A stretch of 64,000 nucleotides of DNA from Jeotgalibacillus terrae (lineage in GTDB: Bacteria; Bacillota; Bacilli; Bacillales; Jeotgalibacillaceae). The stretch spans positions 1 to 64,000 of the forward strand of contig NZ_JAFBDK010000016.1 in assembly GCF_016908195.1 (NCBI RefSeq), given 5' to 3'. The position numbers were made by a program, and so were the translations under genes. Each line of letters begins with the position of its first letter. The stretch's first letter is position 1. This document shows positions 7,621-16,337 of this stretch, in pieces. The notes beneath the pieces are model-generated. The model saw only the letters and a program-made list of their open reading frames with translations. It did not search any database and had not been told where the DNA came from.

Positions 7621-7656
7621 GGCTCACACCTCCCTGTTTTCTATCCGCTGATTAGT

Positions 7657-7676
7657 ATATAGGCATATGCTTATAT
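7657..7676. promoter_or_regulatory. Operator of the arsR-arsB operon
   Basis: ATATAGGCATATGCTTATAT is a 20-bp inverted repeat with one mismatched pair, centred about 47 bp before the arsR2 start. It resembles SmtB/ArsR operators and is unlike the ATCAA-N6-TTGAT sites of the first ArsR. Confidence 0.7.
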
Positions 7677-7853
7677 GCGCAAGAGTGTGATGGTATTTTG
7701 TTTGTAAATTTTATATGGCAGGTTATGAAAGTCATACCTGCAATGAAGCTTACAACTGTCTTTCTCTCAAATAAGGCCGCGTTTCAGATAGAGGTTTCAG
7801 GGAAAATATGAGATAGTAAACAAAACGAGTCACGAACGAAAGGGAGATGGACA

Positions 7854-7958
7854 ATGGAAGGGTTTCCGTTATTCAGCACATCGCTGATTTTAATAGTTGT
7901 CACAATTGCAGTCGTTACGGCAGGCATTTTATATATCAGCTCGAGAAAGAAAAAGTAG
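7854..7958 (+). CDS. Single-helix membrane peptide, 34 residues
   Basis: MEGFPLFSTSLILIVVTIAV begins a 34-residue product that continues as one hydrophobic helix and ends in a basic tail (SSRKKK). AAAGGGAGATGG lies upstream of the ATG. Its TAG overlaps the proC ribosome site (TAGGAGGACA), so the two should be cotranscribed and perhaps coupled. The topology (hydrophobic helix, positive cytoplasmic tail) is plausible for a small regulatory membrane protein. I do not recognise a family. Confidence 0.55.
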   Translation: MEGFPLFSTSLILIVVTIAVVTAGILYISSRKKK

Positions 7959-7967
7959 GAGGACAAT

Positions 7968-8777
7968 ATGACACAAATCGGTTTTATCGGATGTGGCAAA
8001 ATGGCACAGGCAATGATTGGTGGAATGATCCGTTCAAAAACAGTCAATCCGTCTTTAATTATTGCGAGTGCAACCACGAAAGAAACGAGAGTAAAAGTAT
8101 CAGATCAGTTCGGTATTGAAGTAACTGGAGACAATAGTAAAGTTGCAGCAGAAGCAGATCTGTTGTTCCTGGGGATTGCACCGGGACTTCATCGTCAGAT
8201 TCTGCAGGAAGTCAAAGCTCATTTAACAGAAGAAACGGTCGTGGTCACGATTGCAGCAGGCCTGACAACAGCAGATATTTCAGCTTTTGCTGAAAAGAAA
8301 CTGAAAGTCGTCCGGTCGATGCCAAACACACCGTCACTTGCAGGAGAAGGCATGTCAGCGATCAGCACAAATGGAGAAGTGACTGATGAAGAACTTCATA
8401 CTGTCCTCAAGCTTTTCCGTTCATTCGGCAAAGCTGAAGTGATTTCTGAAGATCTGATGGACTCGATCCCTGCGATCAGCGGCTCATCACCGGCTTATGT
8501 CTATATGATGATCGAAGCAATGGCAGACGGCGGAGTGCGGCAGGGCTTACCACGTGATCAGGCTTACCGCCTCGCAGCCCAGGCTGTTCTTGGTGCAGCA
8601 AAAATGGTGTTAGAAACAGGCAAGCACCCCGGTGAACTAAAAGACCAGGTGACTTCACCCGGCGGCGCCACGATCGCTGCGACAGAAGCGCTTGAGAAGC
8701 ACCGTTTCAGAGGTTCTATTTTGGAAGCGATGGAAAGCTGTACAGCCAGAGTAAAAGAATTAGGACAGAAAAAATAA
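7968..8777 (+). CDS. proC: Pyrroline-5-carboxylate reductase
   Basis: 269 residues. The NAD(P) fold starts at IGFIGCGKMAQAMIGGM, followed by the conserved VRSMPNTPSLAGEGMSA and the C-terminal dimer signature ISGSSPAYVYMMIEAMADGGV with DQVTSPGGATIAATEALE. It reduces pyrroline-5-carboxylate to proline. A GGAGGACA site lies just before the ATG and overlaps the stop of the small upstream gene. Osmoprotective proline production would fit a salt-tolerant Bacillales, but no osmotic promoter is visible. Confidence 0.95.
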   Translation: MTQIGFIGCGKMAQAMIGGMIRSKTVNPSLIIASATTKETRVKVSDQFGIEVTGDNSKVAAEADLLFLGIAPGLHRQILQEVKAHLTEETVVVTIAAGLTTADISAFAEKKLKVVRSMPNTPSLAGEGMSAISTNGEVTDEELHTVLKLFRSFGKAEVISEDLMDSIPAISGSSPAYVYMMIEAMADGGVRQGLPRDQAYRLAAQAVLGAAKMVLETGKHPGELKDQVTSPGGATIAATEALEKHRFRGSILEAMESCTARVKELGQKK

Positions 8778-8805
8778 GCAGAGCCGCGGCTCTGCTTATT
8801 TTTTC
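8773..8805 (+). terminator. proC terminator
   Basis: AATAAGCAGAGCC pairs with GGCTCTGCTTATT over a two-base turn, followed by a T-run. The proC stop codon lies in the 5' arm. Confidence 0.9.
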
Positions 8806-8837
8806 TTACTCTGGGAGTGGGGAGGGCCGAATCCTAT

Positions 8838-8990
8838 TTAGAGGTGATGGAATTAATCACATGGGTGATACAATTAATTCAAATGGTCATAGATAAAATG
8901 CCTGGCCACTGCCCACACATTTAAATAACTGAATACCTGATGCAATAATCCAAAAGCTGATAGATAAATCTCAAAAGGTGACAGAATTCT
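8838..8990. repeat. Degenerate 21-nt array, family D
   Basis: Units of the type GGTGATAGAATTAATC recur with their core at 8846, 8867, 8888 and, after less clear units, 8959 and 8980, always 21 apart within each run. It lies between the proC terminator and the converging ABC-F gene. No coding frame with a ribosome site is present. Confidence 0.55.
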
Positions 8991-9062
8991 TCCGTCCCTC
9001 TCGGCCTCAAGCAGGAAAGCGCAGTCCTGCCCGGAAATCATCAGCGATCTCCAGAGCCCCCC

Positions 9063-10619
9063 TTAAGCGTTCACCTTCTCGCTCCACTCTTCCACATTCC
9101 ACGTTCTCGTTGCCCAATCCTCATAAAAGTCAGGTTCGTGACACACTAGTACAATCGTCCCGTTATATGCCTTCATCGCACGCTTCAGCTCTTCTTTTGC
9201 CGTTACGTCCAGATGGTTTGTCGGCTCATCAAACAGCAGCCAGTTACTTTCATGCATCATCAGCTTACACAGGCGCACTTTCGCCTGCTCACCGCCGGAT
9301 AATTGATTCATTTGACGTGAAATATGCTCATTCTTCAGTCCACATCTTGCCAGCGCTGCACGCACCTGATGCTGATCCATTCCAGGGAACTCGCTCCACA
9401 CGTCTTCAATCGGTGTAATTGCTTTTGGCTTCATTTCCTGTTCGAAATAAGACGGGTACAGGAAGTCACCGTGAATGACTTTTCCGCCCAGAGGATCAAG
9501 CTTGCCCATAATCGTTTTCAATAGTGTGGATTTACCAACACCGTTGCAACCGACGACGGCAATTTTTTCACCGCGCTCGATTTCAAGCGTCATTTTCGGC
9601 AGCAGCGGCTCATCATAACCGATTTCAAGGTTCTCAGCTTCCACGACATAACGACTGCTTCCGCGGGATTCCTTGAACTCAAAAGTTGGCTTGGCTGCTG
9701 TTTCAGGACGGTCAATCCGCTCGATTCTATCAAGCTGCTTCTGACGGCTTTTTGCGCGTCCTGTTGTTGAGTATCGTGCTTTGTTTTTAGCGATAAAGTC
9801 TTCCTGTTTTTTGATAAATTCCTGCTGCTTTTCGTACGCCTGCAGGTGCTGATTCTTATGAAGCTCAGCCAGCTCAATGAATTTATCATAGCTTGCCGTA
9901 TAGCGGTTCATACGGGCAAACTCCAGATGAAGAATAATATCAACTGTATCATTCATAAAGTTCGTATCATGAGAGATCAATAGAAAAGCATTCGGGTAGT
10001 CCTTCAGATACATCGACAGCCAGCGGATATGCTCAACGTCAAGGTAGTTCGTCGGCTCATCCAGCAACAGTACTTTCGGCTTTTCCAAAAGCAGCTTAGC
10101 GAGTAGCACTTTTGTACGTTGACCGCCGCTTAAGGCAGCAACGTCACGGTCAAGGCCGATTGCATCCAGTCCCAGGCCGCGTGCCACTTCTTCGATTTTA
10201 ATATCAAGTGTATAGAAATCACCTGCATCAAGTGCATCCTGAATTTCAGCCATTTCCTCAAGAAGTGTTTCGAGCTCCTCGGGAGAAGCATCGGCCATTT
10301 TACCAGTAATTTCATTCAGTTCTTCTTCCTTTTTGAAAAGGGGAAGGTAGGCATCTCCTAATGTTTCGCGCATCGTACGGCCGGGCGTCAGCTGTGTATG
10401 CTGATCCAGATAGCCGTAATGTGTGCCGGGCAGCCATTCCACTTTGCCTTCATCATGGATCAGTTCACCCGTTAATATATTCATCAGCGTTGATTTACCA
10501 ACACCGTTTGCACCGACAAGTCCAATATGTTCACCGGCTAATAACCGGAAAGAAACGTCTTTAAAAAGCGTGCGGTCACCAAATGAATGGGACAGCTTGC
10601 TTACTGTTAATACGCTCAT
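9063..10619 (-). CDS. ABC-F family ATPase (YkpA/EttA-like)
   Basis: 518 residues with two ABC domains and no membrane segments. The first has GANGVGKST, LSGGQRTKVLLAKLL and LLLDEPTNYLD; the second has GCNGVGKST, LSGGEQAKVRLCKLM and LFDEPTNHLD. A charged P-site tRNA-interaction linker (YEKQQEFIKKQEDFIAKNK) joins them. ABC-F proteins bind the ribosomal E-site and rescue or gate translation; some give antibiotic resistance. The length and linker fit the housekeeping YkpA group better than resistance proteins, but this is a family-level judgement. It stands alone, with an AGGA-type site before the ATG. Confidence 0.9.
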   Translation of the reverse strand: MSVLTVSKLSHSFGDRTLFKDVSFRLLAGEHIGLVGANGVGKSTLMNILTGELIHDEGKVEWLPGTHYGYLDQHTQLTPGRTMRETLGDAYLPLFKKEEELNEITGKMADASPEELETLLEEMAEIQDALDAGDFYTLDIKIEEVARGLGLDAIGLDRDVAALSGGQRTKVLLAKLLLEKPKVLLLDEPTNYLDVEHIRWLSMYLKDYPNAFLLISHDTNFMNDTVDIILHLEFARMNRYTASYDKFIELAELHKNQHLQAYEKQQEFIKKQEDFIAKNKARYSTTGRAKSRQKQLDRIERIDRPETAAKPTFEFKESRGSSRYVVEAENLEIGYDEPLLPKMTLEIERGEKIAVVGCNGVGKSTLLKTIMGKLDPLGGKVIHGDFLYPSYFEQEMKPKAITPIEDVWSEFPGMDQHQVRAALARCGLKNEHISRQMNQLSGGEQAKVRLCKLMMHESNWLLFDEPTNHLDVTAKEELKRAMKAYNGTIVLVCHEPDFYEDWATRTWNVEEWSEKVNA

Positions 10620-10704
10620 CGTATTCCTCCAAAATAAAAGTCTTCCTCCATCATAAAGGATGTAACCTCTTCCTGCCAGTGTAATTAATTTCGTAAGCTG
10701 AAAG

Positions 10705-10734
10705 GTTGCGTATGCAACTAAAATTGATTATAAT
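10705..10734 (+). promoter_or_regulatory. Promoter and MarR operator of the marR-MATE operon
   Basis: GTTGCGTATGCAAC (10705-10718) is a 5-4-5 inverted repeat that overlaps a -35 (TTGCGT, 10706-10711). TATAAT follows at 10729-10734 with a 17-bp spacer. Repressor on this site would mask the -35. Confidence 0.75.
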
Positions 10735-10770
10735 CTTTCTCAGTGATTAAAAACGAAATGAGATGAGAAT

Positions 10771-11238
10771 ATGCAACAAGCACATATTGCCGGTCGCTGG
10801 CTGTCTACAGTCCACCGGTACAGTTATATTTTTTTAAGTAAAACATTTGCCGAATACGGAATTGGTCAGGGGCAAATTAAGTTTCTAATGATCCTGTTTG
10901 AGCAGGATGGCGTCACACAGGAGCACATGGCAGGGGAGCTGAACATTGACAAAGCAACTGTGGCCCGTGCAATCCGCAAGCTTGAAACAGAAGGCTATGT
11001 GATCAGGAAACCGCATGAATCAGACAGAAGAGCGAATTTAATTTTCCTGACTGATAAAGCAAAAGGCATCGAATCGGTTATTAAAAAAGAAATGACGCAC
11101 TGGACCGAGACGCTGACTCATGGATTCAGTGATGAAGAAAGACAGACTGCGATTGAACTGCTGAAACGTATGGCAGGTAACGCGGTTAAAGAGGTTGAAA
11201 GTATGGAAGAGGTGAAATCAAATGAAACAGCAGAGTGA
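10771..11238 (+). CDS. MarR-family transcriptional regulator
   Basis: 155 residues with the MarR winged helix: GQGQIKFLMILFEQDGVTQE, then LNIDKATVARAIRKLE as recognition helix and the wing VIRKPHESDRRANLIFLT, with the conserved DRR. It overlaps the efflux gene by 17 bp, so it is probably the local repressor of that pump and of itself through the operator at 10705. MarR proteins release DNA on binding small phenolic or drug-like ligands. The inducer is unknown. Confidence 0.9.
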   Translation: MQQAHIAGRWLSTVHRYSYIFLSKTFAEYGIGQGQIKFLMILFEQDGVTQEHMAGELNIDKATVARAIRKLETEGYVIRKPHESDRRANLIFLTDKAKGIESVIKKEMTHWTETLTHGFSDEERQTAIELLKRMAGNAVKEVESMEEVKSNETAE

Positions 11239-12601
11239 AAGACTTGGAACAGAAAAAATCCCTTCATTAATGATCAGATTTTCTGTGCCGGCGTTCATCG
11301 GTATGTTCGTCATGGCTTTTTATAATATTGCTGATACATTTTTTATTGCAAGAGGGATCGGTACAGTCGGAGTAGCGGCACTTTCTATTGCCTTCCCGCT
11401 GCAGATGATCATTACTGCTTTTGCAGCAGCGATTGGGATTGGTGGAGCATCCATTATTTCGAGGCGGCTCGGTGAAAACAGGATGGATGAAGCGAATAAG
11501 ATTTTCGGGAATGTAATTTGGCTTGTAGGCTTTTTAAGTGTGATTATGGTGATCGCTGCACTGGTATTTCTTGAACCTATTCTGATTGCATTTGGTGCAA
11601 CGGCAGATATTCTCCCTTATGCAGCGGAATATTTATCAATCATTTTATACGGCGCAATCTTCCAGGCGTTTGCGATGTCGATGAATAACGTCGTCCGTTC
11701 TGAAGGGAATGCCAAAATGGCGATGCTGACGATGGTGATCTCAGCAGGCCTGAACATCGTGCTGGATCCAATCTTTATCTTTGCACTCGATATGGGAATG
11801 GCGGGTGCCGCGATTGCGACAGTCATTTCTCAGGCTGTCGGAGCGATCTGGCTGTATTTATACTTCCGTGCAGGAAAAAGTTCGCTGGAGTTAAGATGGA
11901 TCGGCCTGCTTCCGGATTGGCGTGTGGTGCGTGAGATTACACAGATCGGCTCCGCAACTTTTGTACGCCAGACTGCAGGGAGTTTAATGTTTATTGCAGT
12001 GAACTGGATGCTTGTTATCTATGGCGGCGAATCTGCAGTGGCTATTTTCGGGATTATCAACCGGATTATGATGTTTGCGATTATGCCGATGTTTGGCATT
12101 GTACAGGGTATGCAGCCGATCATCGGATATAACTATGGTGCGAAGCTGCACTATAGAGTGAGTGAAACGCTCAAACTCGGTATTGGGATTTCAACTGTCA
12201 TGGCGATCTTTGTCTGGGCTGTAACGATGTTATTCCCTGGTGCAATGATGTCTGTATTTTCAACAGATCCTGAAGTGATTTCAGGCGGGGAAGAAGCAAT
12301 GCGGTTTATCTTCCTGATTGTACCGATTATCGGGTTCCAAATGGTAACAGGTGGACTGTATCAGGCACTTGGTAAAGCGAAAATCTCCTTTGTGCTTTCC
12401 ATGGCAAGGCAGCTCATTTTCCTGATTCCACTTGTATTACTCCTCCCGACCTTCTTAGGATTAACCGGTGTCTGGCTTGCCTTTCCGATTGCTGATGGAC
12501 TGGCATTCCTGCTGTCACTCTTTTTCGTCTGGAAAGACCGGGTCAGTCTGTTTCAGAAAACACCGCCTGCAAAACTGCGGGAGTCAGGCGCTCATGCCTG
12601 A
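11222..12601 (+). CDS. MATE-family multidrug efflux transporter
   Basis: 459 residues with twelve hydrophobic segments in two homologous halves. The start IPSLMIRFSVPAFIGMFVMAFYNIADTFFIA is typical of MepA-type MATE pumps, as are FAMSMNNVVRSEGNAKMAM in the first half and GIVQGMQPIIGYNYGA in the second. It exports cationic drugs or metabolites in exchange for Na+ or H+. The ATG lies inside the end of marR, implying translational coupling. The substrate cannot be deduced. Confidence 0.9.
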   Translation: MKQQSERLGTEKIPSLMIRFSVPAFIGMFVMAFYNIADTFFIARGIGTVGVAALSIAFPLQMIITAFAAAIGIGGASIISRRLGENRMDEANKIFGNVIWLVGFLSVIMVIAALVFLEPILIAFGATADILPYAAEYLSIILYGAIFQAFAMSMNNVVRSEGNAKMAMLTMVISAGLNIVLDPIFIFALDMGMAGAAIATVISQAVGAIWLYLYFRAGKSSLELRWIGLLPDWRVVREITQIGSATFVRQTAGSLMFIAVNWMLVIYGGESAVAIFGIINRIMMFAIMPMFGIVQGMQPIIGYNYGAKLHYRVSETLKLGIGISTVMAIFVWAVTMLFPGAMMSVFSTDPEVISGGEEAMRFIFLIVPIIGFQMVTGGLYQALGKAKISFVLSMARQLIFLIPLVLLLPTFLGLTGVWLAFPIADGLAFLLSLFFVWKDRVSLFQKTPPAKLRESGAHA

Positions 12602-12603
12602 AA

Positions 12604-12640
12604 AAATTCCGGATACAATCCAATGTATCCGGAATTTTTT
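12604..12640. terminator. Bidirectional terminator
   Basis: AAATTCCGGATAC pairs with GTATCCGGAATTT, followed by T-rich DNA. It serves the MATE gene and the small converging gene. Confidence 0.85.
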
Positions 12641-12812
12641 ATTCTTCCTCAAGCTTTCTCAGTTCTGATAATTCCTCTTCAATGCCAGTCAGTCTCTTTT
12701 GAGCGAATTCGCCGTCACGGCCTACTGATTCAAGCTTTTCAAGGTCATCCTGTGCACGGATATATTCCATTTTTAACTCTGCAATTCTATTCTTGATTTC
12801 ATTTTGTGTCAT
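12639..12812 (-). CDS. SE1832-family small coiled-coil protein
   Basis: A 57-residue product (MTQNEIKNRIAELKMEYIRA onward) that is almost entirely heptad-patterned and charged, ending ELRKLEEE. The site GGAGGGATGAG precedes the ATG. The length, the IAELKMEYIRAQDDLEKLES segment and the LTGIEEELSELRKL tail match the Firmicutes SE1832 family as I know it. Its function is not established. It converges on the MATE gene and its stop overlaps their shared terminator. Confidence 0.75.
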   Translation of the reverse strand: MTQNEIKNRIAELKMEYIRAQDDLEKLESVGRDGEFAQKRLTGIEEELSELRKLEEE

Positions 12813-12880
12813 TTACTCATCCCTCCGTTCACTTATTTTAACAAATCTCCATCTTATTCTCCAAAACCTGACTGCACAAT

Positions 12881-12906
12881 GCTTACCTGTGACAAAAGAA
12901 GGGTAA
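12881..12906 (+). promoter_or_regulatory. Possible weak sigma-B promoter
   Basis: GCTTAC, a 14-bp spacer and GGGTAA upstream of the ATP-grasp operon have the same spacing as the better sigma-B site at 23783, but the -35 departs from GTTTAA. Confidence 0.25.
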
Positions 12907-13008
12907 AGATTAAAGTATTTTCTGAAAATTTAGAGGAATTTAATCTTCAAATGTTGAAAAAGTTTCATAGAGATGTTTAAGAATGATCATAAAAAGGGGG
13001 ACAGGGCA

Positions 13009-14475
13009 ATGTTTAAGCCATATCAGTCAGACCGGAACTTTGATGAAATGCTCGAAAACGACGGATCCACCAGGGCTCACTATCAGGATTTTCATAAAGT
13101 AATGGACCAGTTCAGTGAAGCGGAACTGAGAGAAAAGCATGAAACAGCCCAGCTCAGTTTTTTAAGGCAGGGAATCACTTTCACTGTCTATAACGATAAT
13201 GTTGGCACTGAACGTACAATGCCGTTTGATTTCATTCCTATTATTATGCCGCCTGAGACGTGGACGATGATTGAAAAAGGGATGAAGCAACGCGTTGAGG
13301 CACTGAACATGTTTCTTGATGATATCTATCATAATGCTGAAATCGTAAAAGACGGTGTGGTTCCGAGAGAATTCGTTGAACAGAATCCGTATTATCTTAA
13401 AAAGCAGGTCACTGGCATCGATGTGCCTTTGAAAAATCATATATTTCTTGCGGGAATTGATCTGATCCGTGATCAGGAGGGTACATACCGCGTGCTCGAA
13501 GACAACCTGAGAAATCCTTCAGGCATGTCTTACGTCTATCAGAACCGTTATGTGATGCGACAGGTCTACCCGGAGTTTTTCAACCGTCACAGCATACATT
13601 CACTCGAACATCAGCTGTCGCACATGCATGAAGCCGTGCTTGACCACTGCCCAATCAACTGTCTGCATGAGCCGCGTGCTGTGCTGCTGACGCCCGGGAT
13701 GTATAATTCCGCTTATTACGATCACGTATTTCTCGCGCAGCAGATGGGGATCGAGCTTGTAGAAGGGCGCGATCTTCATGTCAGAGACAATATTGTGTAT
13801 GTTAAAACAATCAGAGGAATGCAGCGGGTTGATATTATCTACCGCCGCATTGACGATGAATTCCTTGACCCCCAGGTGTTCAATAAGGATTCAGCATTGG
13901 GTGTTCCGGGACTGATGAGTGCTTATAAAAAAGGTAATGTATCAATCCTGAATGGTGTTGGAAATGGAGTAGCAGATGACAAAGCGATGTATGCATTTGT
14001 CCCTGAAATGATCCGTTATTATCTGAAGGAAGATCCGATTATCCCGAATGTAGATACGTATTTTATGAGAAATATTGAACAGCGTAAATGGGCGCTTGAA
14101 AATCTGGATCAGCTTGTCGTAAAAAACGTAGGTGCATCAGGCGGTTACGATATGCTGATTGGACCGCATGCGACGAATGAAGAAATTGACCGGTTCAGAA
14201 AGAAAATTGAAGAGGAGCCACATCAATATATTGCACAGCCGACGATTCAACTTTCACGCGCACCTGCTTTTCAGGATGGACGTTTTTATCCATGCCATGT
14301 AGACCTCCGCGTATTTGTCATGCGGGGCAAGAAAACGCATGTCTTACCTGGCGGACTGTCGCGTGTAGCACTGAAGGAAGGATCGCTTGTCGTGAATTCA
14401 TCACAGGGCGGCGGCGGTAAAGATACATGGGTATTGAAAGGAGGCGAAGACAATCATGCTGAGCAGAGTAGCTGA
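13009..14475 (+). CDS. Circularly permuted ATP-grasp protein (DUF404/DUF407)
   Basis: 488 residues from the ATG at 13009, which has AAAGGGGG upstream; an in-frame ATG at 12973 has no site. Conserved segments include RVLEDNLRNPSGMSYVYQNR, VYVKTIRGMQRVDIIYRRID, NVGASGGYDMLIGP and the C-terminal HVDLRVFVMRG, as in circularly permuted type-2 ATP-grasp enzymes. They are predicted peptide-forming amidoligases. The gene overlaps the following alpha-E gene by 20 bp and is followed by a transglutaminase. This trio is widely conserved and was proposed by comparative genomics to make or process a peptide tag or peptide metabolite. The product is unknown. Confidence 0.85.
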   Translation: MFKPYQSDRNFDEMLENDGSTRAHYQDFHKVMDQFSEAELREKHETAQLSFLRQGITFTVYNDNVGTERTMPFDFIPIIMPPETWTMIEKGMKQRVEALNMFLDDIYHNAEIVKDGVVPREFVEQNPYYLKKQVTGIDVPLKNHIFLAGIDLIRDQEGTYRVLEDNLRNPSGMSYVYQNRYVMRQVYPEFFNRHSIHSLEHQLSHMHEAVLDHCPINCLHEPRAVLLTPGMYNSAYYDHVFLAQQMGIELVEGRDLHVRDNIVYVKTIRGMQRVDIIYRRIDDEFLDPQVFNKDSALGVPGLMSAYKKGNVSILNGVGNGVADDKAMYAFVPEMIRYYLKEDPIIPNVDTYFMRNIEQRKWALENLDQLVVKNVGASGGYDMLIGPHATNEEIDRFRKKIEEEPHQYIAQPTIQLSRAPAFQDGRFYPCHVDLRVFVMRGKKTHVLPGGLSRVALKEGSLVVNSSQGGGGKDTWVLKGGEDNHAEQSS

Positions 14476-15424
14476 TTCACTTTACTGGATGTCACGAAAC
14501 ATTGAGCGGGCAGAAAATAATGCGCGGGTGCTTGGGGTTCAGCTGATTCAGATGCTTGAAGCCTCTTCCGAAGAAACACTCGCCCGTCATGACTGGGAAA
14601 CGGTACTTGAAATTTGCGGGTCCGTAGAGGATTTCAACCGGATGTACCCGAAGATGAGCACGAATCATCTGATTGATTATCTTGCATTTGCTGAAAATAA
14701 TCCAAATTCCATTCTGAGCTGTATTAAATATGCTCGTGAAAATGCACGTACGACACGAGACAGTATTCCGAACGATCTTTTTGAAGTATGGAACAACCTT
14801 TACCTTGAAACGACTGAAATGAGAATATCAGAAGGTTCGCTGAGAGATATTCAGCAATTTTTAAACAGAGTCAAAATTGCAGCACTGACTTCGCATGGGA
14901 TTGTCGATTCCATGATGACTAGAGGCGTGCCTTACAGGTTTTTCAATGTTGCAAAATGGCTTGAGCGCGGTGAGAAAACAGCGCGCATTCTGAACGTGCT
15001 CAACGACCGCTCAACTGCTGACAGAGAAAAAGCTGACGGCACGAATTATTATTACTGGCGTTCAGCGCTGCAGCTCGTCAACGGTTATGAAGAATATCTG
15101 AAGCAGTATCCGCCAAGAATGAATGAAAAAGACATTCTTACATTCCTGATTTCGGACTTTTCATTCCCGAGATCCATACAATATTGTATGGACCATATCA
15201 GAGAATCTGTGATTTCACTTGAAGGCGGACGTGTCTCACATTATTCATGGAGAATATATGCAGCGCTTGATTTAATGATTGATGAATTTGACGAACGTAA
15301 GATCAGTTCGCTGAAAGATGAAGGCATCAGTGCATTTTTAGATGACTTCCAGAACAAATGTAATGATATCGGACGGATTTTTTCTGAGACTTACTATCTT
15401 GTCGAGCCTTCCAAAACAACTTGA
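14456..15424 (+). CDS. Alpha-E domain protein (DUF403)
   Basis: 322 residues, largely helical. It opens with MLSRVADSLYWMSRNIERAE, the hallmark of the alpha-E family, and carries the further conserved RGVPYRFFNVAKWLERGEKT and FPRSIQYCMDHI. The fold is expected to be an all-alpha bundle without known catalysis, always linked to circularly permuted ATP-grasp genes. It overlaps the upstream gene by 20 bp, pointing to coupled translation and a shared complex. Confidence 0.85.
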   Translation: MLSRVADSLYWMSRNIERAENNARVLGVQLIQMLEASSEETLARHDWETVLEICGSVEDFNRMYPKMSTNHLIDYLAFAENNPNSILSCIKYARENARTTRDSIPNDLFEVWNNLYLETTEMRISEGSLRDIQQFLNRVKIAALTSHGIVDSMMTRGVPYRFFNVAKWLERGEKTARILNVLNDRSTADREKADGTNYYYWRSALQLVNGYEEYLKQYPPRMNEKDILTFLISDFSFPRSIQYCMDHIRESVISLEGGRVSHYSWRIYAALDLMIDEFDERKISSLKDEGISAFLDDFQNKCNDIGRIFSETYYLVEPSKTT

Positions 15425-15475
15425 AAGGGTAAGGCTGAAAAAGAGAAACTGACAACACGAGGGAGCGGAAGTCCT

Positions 15476-16327
15476 ATGAAGTATGAAATTACTCATACAA
15501 ACACGTTTAATTATGCTACAAAAGTTGACCAGAGTATGAATGAGATCCGCCTGAAGCCGAGAACAGATGAGTGTCAGAGGCTGCTGGCTTACAGAACAGA
15601 GCTGACACCTACTGCACTTACAAAGGAATATCAGGATATCTGGGGCAACAATGTAGAATCATTTTTTATCGCGGAAATTCACCAGGCGCTTGAAGTAAAG
15701 ACGATTTCAACCATCAGTATTCAGCGTAGTCCTTTTATAGAAAGAATTGATTATTCACCTGAAATGAAATCAATTTTTCATTCAAATATTTTCAGACAAC
15801 AGTATTTACCGTTTCTGAACCAGACTGCCTACACCTATGTAACAGAAGACCAGGTGAATGAAGTGGTCAATCAGATTGGAAACACTGAAAACCCGGTCCG
15901 TTTTTCACTCGACGTGATGAAATATGTTTATGACCTTTTCTCATATGATCCGGTAGCGACAGATGTGAATACAAAAGCAACAGAATCAATCGTAGGCAGA
16001 AAGGGCGTCTGTCAGGATTATGCCCATGTCATGATTGGTATTCTGAGAGCCCGCAGTATTCCGGCCCGCTATATCAGCGGCTATCTGTACGTCGGGGAAG
16101 ATTCAGCCCTTGTCGGGGACGCTGCCACTCACGCGTGGGTGGAGGTCATGGTACCGGGAATTGGCTGGGTAGGACTTGATCCGACTAATAATGTCGAAGC
16201 GCTGGAAAACCATATCCGGATCGGCGTGGGCCGTGACTATGCGGATGTAAGTCCCCTACAGGGCGTGTACCGCGGCGGTGAACAGGAGCTTGATGTAAAG
16301 GTAAGTGTTAAATTGCTGGATCAATAA
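15476..16327 (+). CDS. Transglutaminase-like cysteine peptidase
   Basis: 283 residues. An N-terminal beta domain (bacterial transglutaminase N-terminus, MKYEITHTNTFNYATKVDQS) precedes the catalytic core. That core has Cys in GRKGVCQDYAHVMIG, His in THAWVEVMVPGIGW and Asp in GLDPTNN, the Cys-His-Asp triad. GGGAG lies upstream of the ATG. As third gene of the ATP-grasp/alpha-E operon it could hydrolyse or cross-link the amide bonds the ligase makes. There is no signal peptide, so it acts in the cytoplasm. Confidence 0.9.
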   Translation: MKYEITHTNTFNYATKVDQSMNEIRLKPRTDECQRLLAYRTELTPTALTKEYQDIWGNNVESFFIAEIHQALEVKTISTISIQRSPFIERIDYSPEMKSIFHSNIFRQQYLPFLNQTAYTYVTEDQVNEVVNQIGNTENPVRFSLDVMKYVYDLFSYDPVATDVNTKATESIVGRKGVCQDYAHVMIGILRARSIPARYISGYLYVGEDSALVGDAATHAWVEVMVPGIGWVGLDPTNNVEALENHIRIGVGRDYADVSPLQGVYRGGEQELDVKVSVKLLDQ

Positions 16328-16337
16328 ATGTAAAAGA

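Noticed and set aside
8978-9418. 146-residue open frame on the plus strand
   Set aside because: It lies mostly antisense to the well-supported ABC-F gene, has no ribosome site and a biased Ser/Pro/His composition.
13009-14475. Glutathionylspermidine synthase annotation for the ATP-grasp protein
   Set aside because: The operon with alpha-E and transglutaminase partners and the conserved motifs fit the DUF404/DUF407 group instead.
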